From JAWLCA01 sp050485905 (GTDB taxonomy: Bacteria > Pseudomonadota > Alphaproteobacteria > Rhodobacterales > Rhodobacteraceae), in NCBI GenBank assembly GCA_050485905.1, contig JBJHCH010000053.1, positions 1 to 22,765 of the forward strand: a DNA stretch of 22,765 nt. Direction: 5' to 3'. Each line of letters starts with the position of its first letter. The stretch's first letter is position 1. Of this stretch, positions 20,908 through 22,765 are shown piece by piece. Position numbers and translations under genes: made by a program. Under the pieces are notes generated by a model, which saw only the letters and a program-made list of their open reading frames with translations, ran no database searches and was not told the origin of the DNA.

Positions 20908-20930
20908 CGGGGGGCTTCGGCCCCCCGTTT
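20908..20930 (+). terminator. Rho-independent terminator of the NYN gene
   Basis: CGGGGGGC (20908-20915) pairs perfectly with GCCCCCCG (20920-20927) around TTCG, giving the very stable C(UUCG)G tetraloop, followed by TTT. It starts 7 bp after the NYN stop. The T run is short but the stem is strong. It separates the NYN gene from ispH. Confidence 0.75.
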
Positions 20931-21008
20931 CACATCCGGCCCCTCGCGCCGGGTCTGGACCGGCCGGGTGCGCCGGGCTAGGACTCGGGGCGGAAAGGCA
21001 GGCCCCGG

Positions 21009-21962
21009 ATGACCGTCAAACCACCCCTGAAGCTCTACCTTGCCGCGCCCCGCGGGTTCTGCGCGGGCGTGGACCGTGCGATCAAGATCGTGGAGATGGC
21101 GCTGCAGAAATGGGGCGCGCCGGTCTATGTGCGCCACGAGATCGTGCACAACCGCTTCGTCGTGGACGGGCTGCGCGCCAAGGGGGCGGTCTTCGTCGAG
21201 GAACTGGACGACTGCCCCACCGACCGCCCGGTGATCTTTTCCGCCCATGGCGTGCCCAAGGCGGTGCCGGCCGAGGCGGCGCGGCGGCGCATGATCCATG
21301 TCGATGCCACCTGCCCCCTGGTCAGCAAGGTCCATATCGAGGCCGAGCGGCACCATGCGAACGGGCTGCAGATGGTGATGATCGGCCATGAAGGCCACCC
21401 CGAGACGCTGGGCACCATGGGACAACTGCCGCCGGGTGAGGTGCTGCTGGTCGAGAGGGTGGCGGATGTGGCGGGGCTGACGCCGCGCGACCCGGGCAAG
21501 CTGGCGTTCATCACCCAGACCACGCTCAGCGTCGATGACACGGCCGAGATCGTGGCGGCGCTGAAGGCGCGGTTTCCGGCGATCGTCGGGCCGCACAAGG
21601 AGGACATCTGCTACGCCACCACCAACCGGCAGGAGGCGGTGAAGGCGATGGCGCCGAAGATCGACGCGCTGCTGGTCATCGGGGCGCCGAATTCGTCGAA
21701 CTCCATGCGGCTGGTCGAGGTCGGGCGCGGGGCGGGGTGTTCCTATGCGCAGCTTGTGCAGCGGGCGGCGGATATCGACTGGCGGGCGCTGGAGGGGGCG
21801 CGCAGCGTCGGGCTGACCGCGGGGGCGAGCGCGCCGGAGGTGCTGGTGGACGAGGTGATCGACGCCTTCGCCCAGCGGTTCGACCTGACCCGCGAGCTGG
21901 TCGAGACGGCGGTGGAGCGGGTGGAGTTCAAGGTGCCCCGCGTTCTGAGGGAGCCTGCGTGA
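21009..21962 (+). CDS. ispH: 4-hydroxy-3-methylbut-2-enyl diphosphate reductase
   Basis: 317 residues, last enzyme of the MEP isoprenoid pathway, converting HMBPP to IPP and DMAPP with a [4Fe-4S] cluster. The three cluster cysteines are present: C18 (PRGFCAGVDRAI), C102 (DATCPLVSKVH) and C201 (KEDICYATTNRQ). Substrate-binding H47 (EIVHN), H80 (FSAHGVP) and H130-P-E132 (GHEGHPET) are intact, as is the TQTTLS segment. The ATG at 21009 lies after a purine-rich GGCGGAAAGG. Its stop overlaps the DUF3429 start (GTGA). The 3' half uses GGG and other G-ending codons heavily, a trend that continues in the next gene. Confidence 0.98.
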   Translation: MTVKPPLKLYLAAPRGFCAGVDRAIKIVEMALQKWGAPVYVRHEIVHNRFVVDGLRAKGAVFVEELDDCPTDRPVIFSAHGVPKAVPAEAARRRMIHVDATCPLVSKVHIEAERHHANGLQMVMIGHEGHPETLGTMGQLPPGEVLLVERVADVAGLTPRDPGKLAFITQTTLSVDDTAEIVAALKARFPAIVGPHKEDICYATTNRQEAVKAMAPKIDALLVIGAPNSSNSMRLVEVGRGAGCSYAQLVQRAADIDWRALEGARSVGLTAGASAPEVLVDEVIDAFAQRFDLTRELVETAVERVEFKVPRVLREPA

Positions 21963-22405
21963 TCCCGCGCCCTGCCCTGTTTCTGGGGCTGGCCGGGTTG
22001 CTGCCGTTCCTGTGGGGCGCGGCCACGGTGCTGGCGCCGGGGCTGGCGGATATGGGGCGTGGGATCGTCGGGCAGCGGCTGGTGGGGGTGCCGGTCCTGA
22101 TCGGCTATGGCACCGTCATCCTTTGCTTCATGTCAGGGGTTCTGTGGGGCTTTGCCGCCAGGGGGGCGGAGCATCAGTGGCGGGGGTATGGGCTGTCGGT
22201 GCTGCCGGCGCTCTGGGTCTTTTTCATGGTGGGGGGCGGATCGGGGCAGGCGCTTTCGGCGCTGCTGGTGGGGTTTCTGGTGCTGCTGGTGATGGAGGCG
22301 CAGTTTTCGGGATGGGGGCTGGTGCCTCGGTGGTGGATGCGGCTGAGGCTGATGCTGACGGCGGGGGTGGTGGCCTGTCTGGCGGTGGGGATGATGGCCG
22401 GATAG
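21959..22405 (+). CDS. DUF3429 family integral membrane protein
   Basis: 148 residues from a GTG that shares GTGA with the ispH stop; the frame is open further upstream inside ispH, but homologues start as here (MIPRPALFLGLAGLLPFLWGA). Four to five hydrophobic segments run through nearly the whole length, with GYGTVILCFMSGVLWGFAA in the second. The family is of unknown function and small, mostly in proteobacteria. Overlap with ispH implies translational coupling; a link to isoprenoid or quinone metabolism is conceivable but unsupported. Ends 4 bp before a perfect palindrome. Confidence 0.85.
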   Translation: MIPRPALFLGLAGLLPFLWGAATVLAPGLADMGRGIVGQRLVGVPVLIGYGTVILCFMSGVLWGFAARGAEHQWRGYGLSVLPALWVFFMVGGGSGQALSALLVGFLVLLVMEAQFSGWGLVPRWWMRLRLMLTAGVVACLAVGMMAG

Positions 22406-22409
22406 GGGG

Positions 22410-22427
22410 TTGTCCACGCGTGGACAA
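22410..22427. repeat. Perfect 18-bp palindrome downstream of DUF3429
   Basis: TTGTCCACGCGTGGACAA is identical to its reverse complement. In RNA it would make a 7-bp stem with a CGCG loop, but on the plus strand it is followed by A and not T, so it is a poor intrinsic terminator. Each half (TTGTCCAC) resembles a degenerate DnaA box (TTATCCACA). It lies in the gap between convergent DUF3429 and the 3-hydroxybutyryl-CoA dehydrogenase gene. Confidence 0.6.
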
Positions 22428-22498
22428 AAAGTCATCCCGTTGAAATCAAACGAAATCACATTTTTTGTTTACCTGGACTTAACCCTTGCCACGCCGTT

Positions 22499-22765
22499 TC
22501 AGCGGGTCGGCACGGGTTCCTCGCCACGGTAGTCGTAGAAGCCGCGCTGGGTCTTGCGGCCCAGCCAGCCGGCCTCGACATACTTGGTCAGCAGCGGACA
22601 GGGGCGGTATTTCGTGTCGGCCAGCCCGTCATGCAGCACGTTCATGATCGCAAGGCAGGTGTCCAGCCCGATGAAATCGGCCAGTTCCAGCGGCCCCATC
22701 GGATGGTTGGTACCGAGCTTCAGCGACTGGTCGATGGAGCGGACGTTGCCCACGCCCTCATAGAG
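22499..22765 (-). CDS. 3-hydroxybutyryl-CoA dehydrogenase, C-terminal part
   Basis: The 88 C-terminal residues are in the window; the start lies beyond the right edge, so the apparent internal ATG near 22753 is not the true start. The visible part is the helical C-terminal domain of the 3-hydroxyacyl-CoA dehydrogenase family: LGTNHPMGPLELADFIGLDTCLAIMNVLHDGL and YVEAGWLGRKTQRGFYDYRGE. These are the most conserved C-terminal motifs of the single-domain ~290-residue enzyme (often called hbd or paaH) rather than of the long FadB-type fusion. It interconverts 3-hydroxybutyryl-CoA and acetoacetyl-CoA with NAD(P). The neighbouring gene on its 5' side is not visible. Confidence 0.93.
   Translation of the reverse strand, partial: LYEGVGNVRSIDQSLKLGTNHPMGPLELADFIGLDTCLAIMNVLHDGLADTKYRPCPLLTKYVEAGWLGRKTQRGFYDYRGEEPVPTR

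Noticed and set aside
22499..22753. Complete 84-residue protein starting near 22753
   Set aside because: The sequence is the conserved C-terminal domain of 3-hydroxybutyryl-CoA dehydrogenase, and the same frame continues open to the window edge.

Overview
The window reads as a chromosomal segment of a GC-rich alphaproteobacterium of the Rhodobacteraceae (Rhodobacter/Paracoccus-like). The main evidence is the gene order chvI-chvG-hprK-rapZ, the order folK-rpoZ-rsh-DUF2062-pdxJ / acpS-lepB-rnc-era-DUF1491-recO, the short alphaproteobacterial type of HprK, and a (2S)-methylsuccinyl-CoA dehydrogenase, which marks the ethylmalonyl-CoA pathway. No rRNA, tRNA, insertion sequence, prophage or CRISPR array was seen. 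Most of the window is conserved core genome.

Left part (1-9338). A leftward, translationally coupled unit encodes the response regulator ChvI, the sensor kinase ChvG, the short HPr kinase HprK and RapZ (cut by the window edge). Divergent from chvI is pckA (ATP-type PEP carboxykinase). A TauE/SafE-type permease follows on the minus strand. Divergent from that is mcd, the methylsuccinyl-CoA dehydrogenase. An MFS transporter converges on mcd. pckA and mcd belong to one metabolic theme: mcd helps turn acetyl-CoA into C4/C5 units, and PckA pulls C4 acids up to PEP for gluconeogenesis.

Middle part (9421-16949). A leftward housekeeping block (acpS, lepB, rnc, era, DUF1491, recO) covers lipid-carrier activation, protein export, RNA processing/ribosome assembly and DNA repair. 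Upstream of acpS lies a non-coding stretch of about 410 bp that holds two arrays of exact 11-bp-period repeats and a duplicated module. This is followed by a rightward cassette: a 54-residue basic protein, an ArsR-family repressor, an AHSA1/SRPBCC protein and a GFA-type zinc protein. The last three overlap by 4 nt each and sit behind a promoter whose spacer is a perfect palindrome. Two overlapping hairpins close the cassette against pdxJ. The cassette looks like an insertion that splits pdxJ from acpS.

Right part (16981-22765). Leftward genes are DUF2062, the bifunctional (p)ppGpp synthetase/hydrolase Rsh, RNA polymerase omega (rpoZ) and folK. Rightward genes are a NYN-domain (PIN-like) putative ribonuclease with a UUCG terminator, then ispH overlapping a DUF3429 membrane protein. 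A 93-bp convergent gap with a perfect 18-bp palindrome separates DUF3429 from the C-terminal end of a 3-hydroxybutyryl-CoA dehydrogenase that runs off the right edge.

No clear-cut new biological system was found. The most unusual items are the repeat-rich region upstream of acpS, the self-contained ArsR-AHSA1-GFA cassette with its operator, the paired TGCA-core palindromes between tauE and mcd, and the palindrome downstream of DUF3429.
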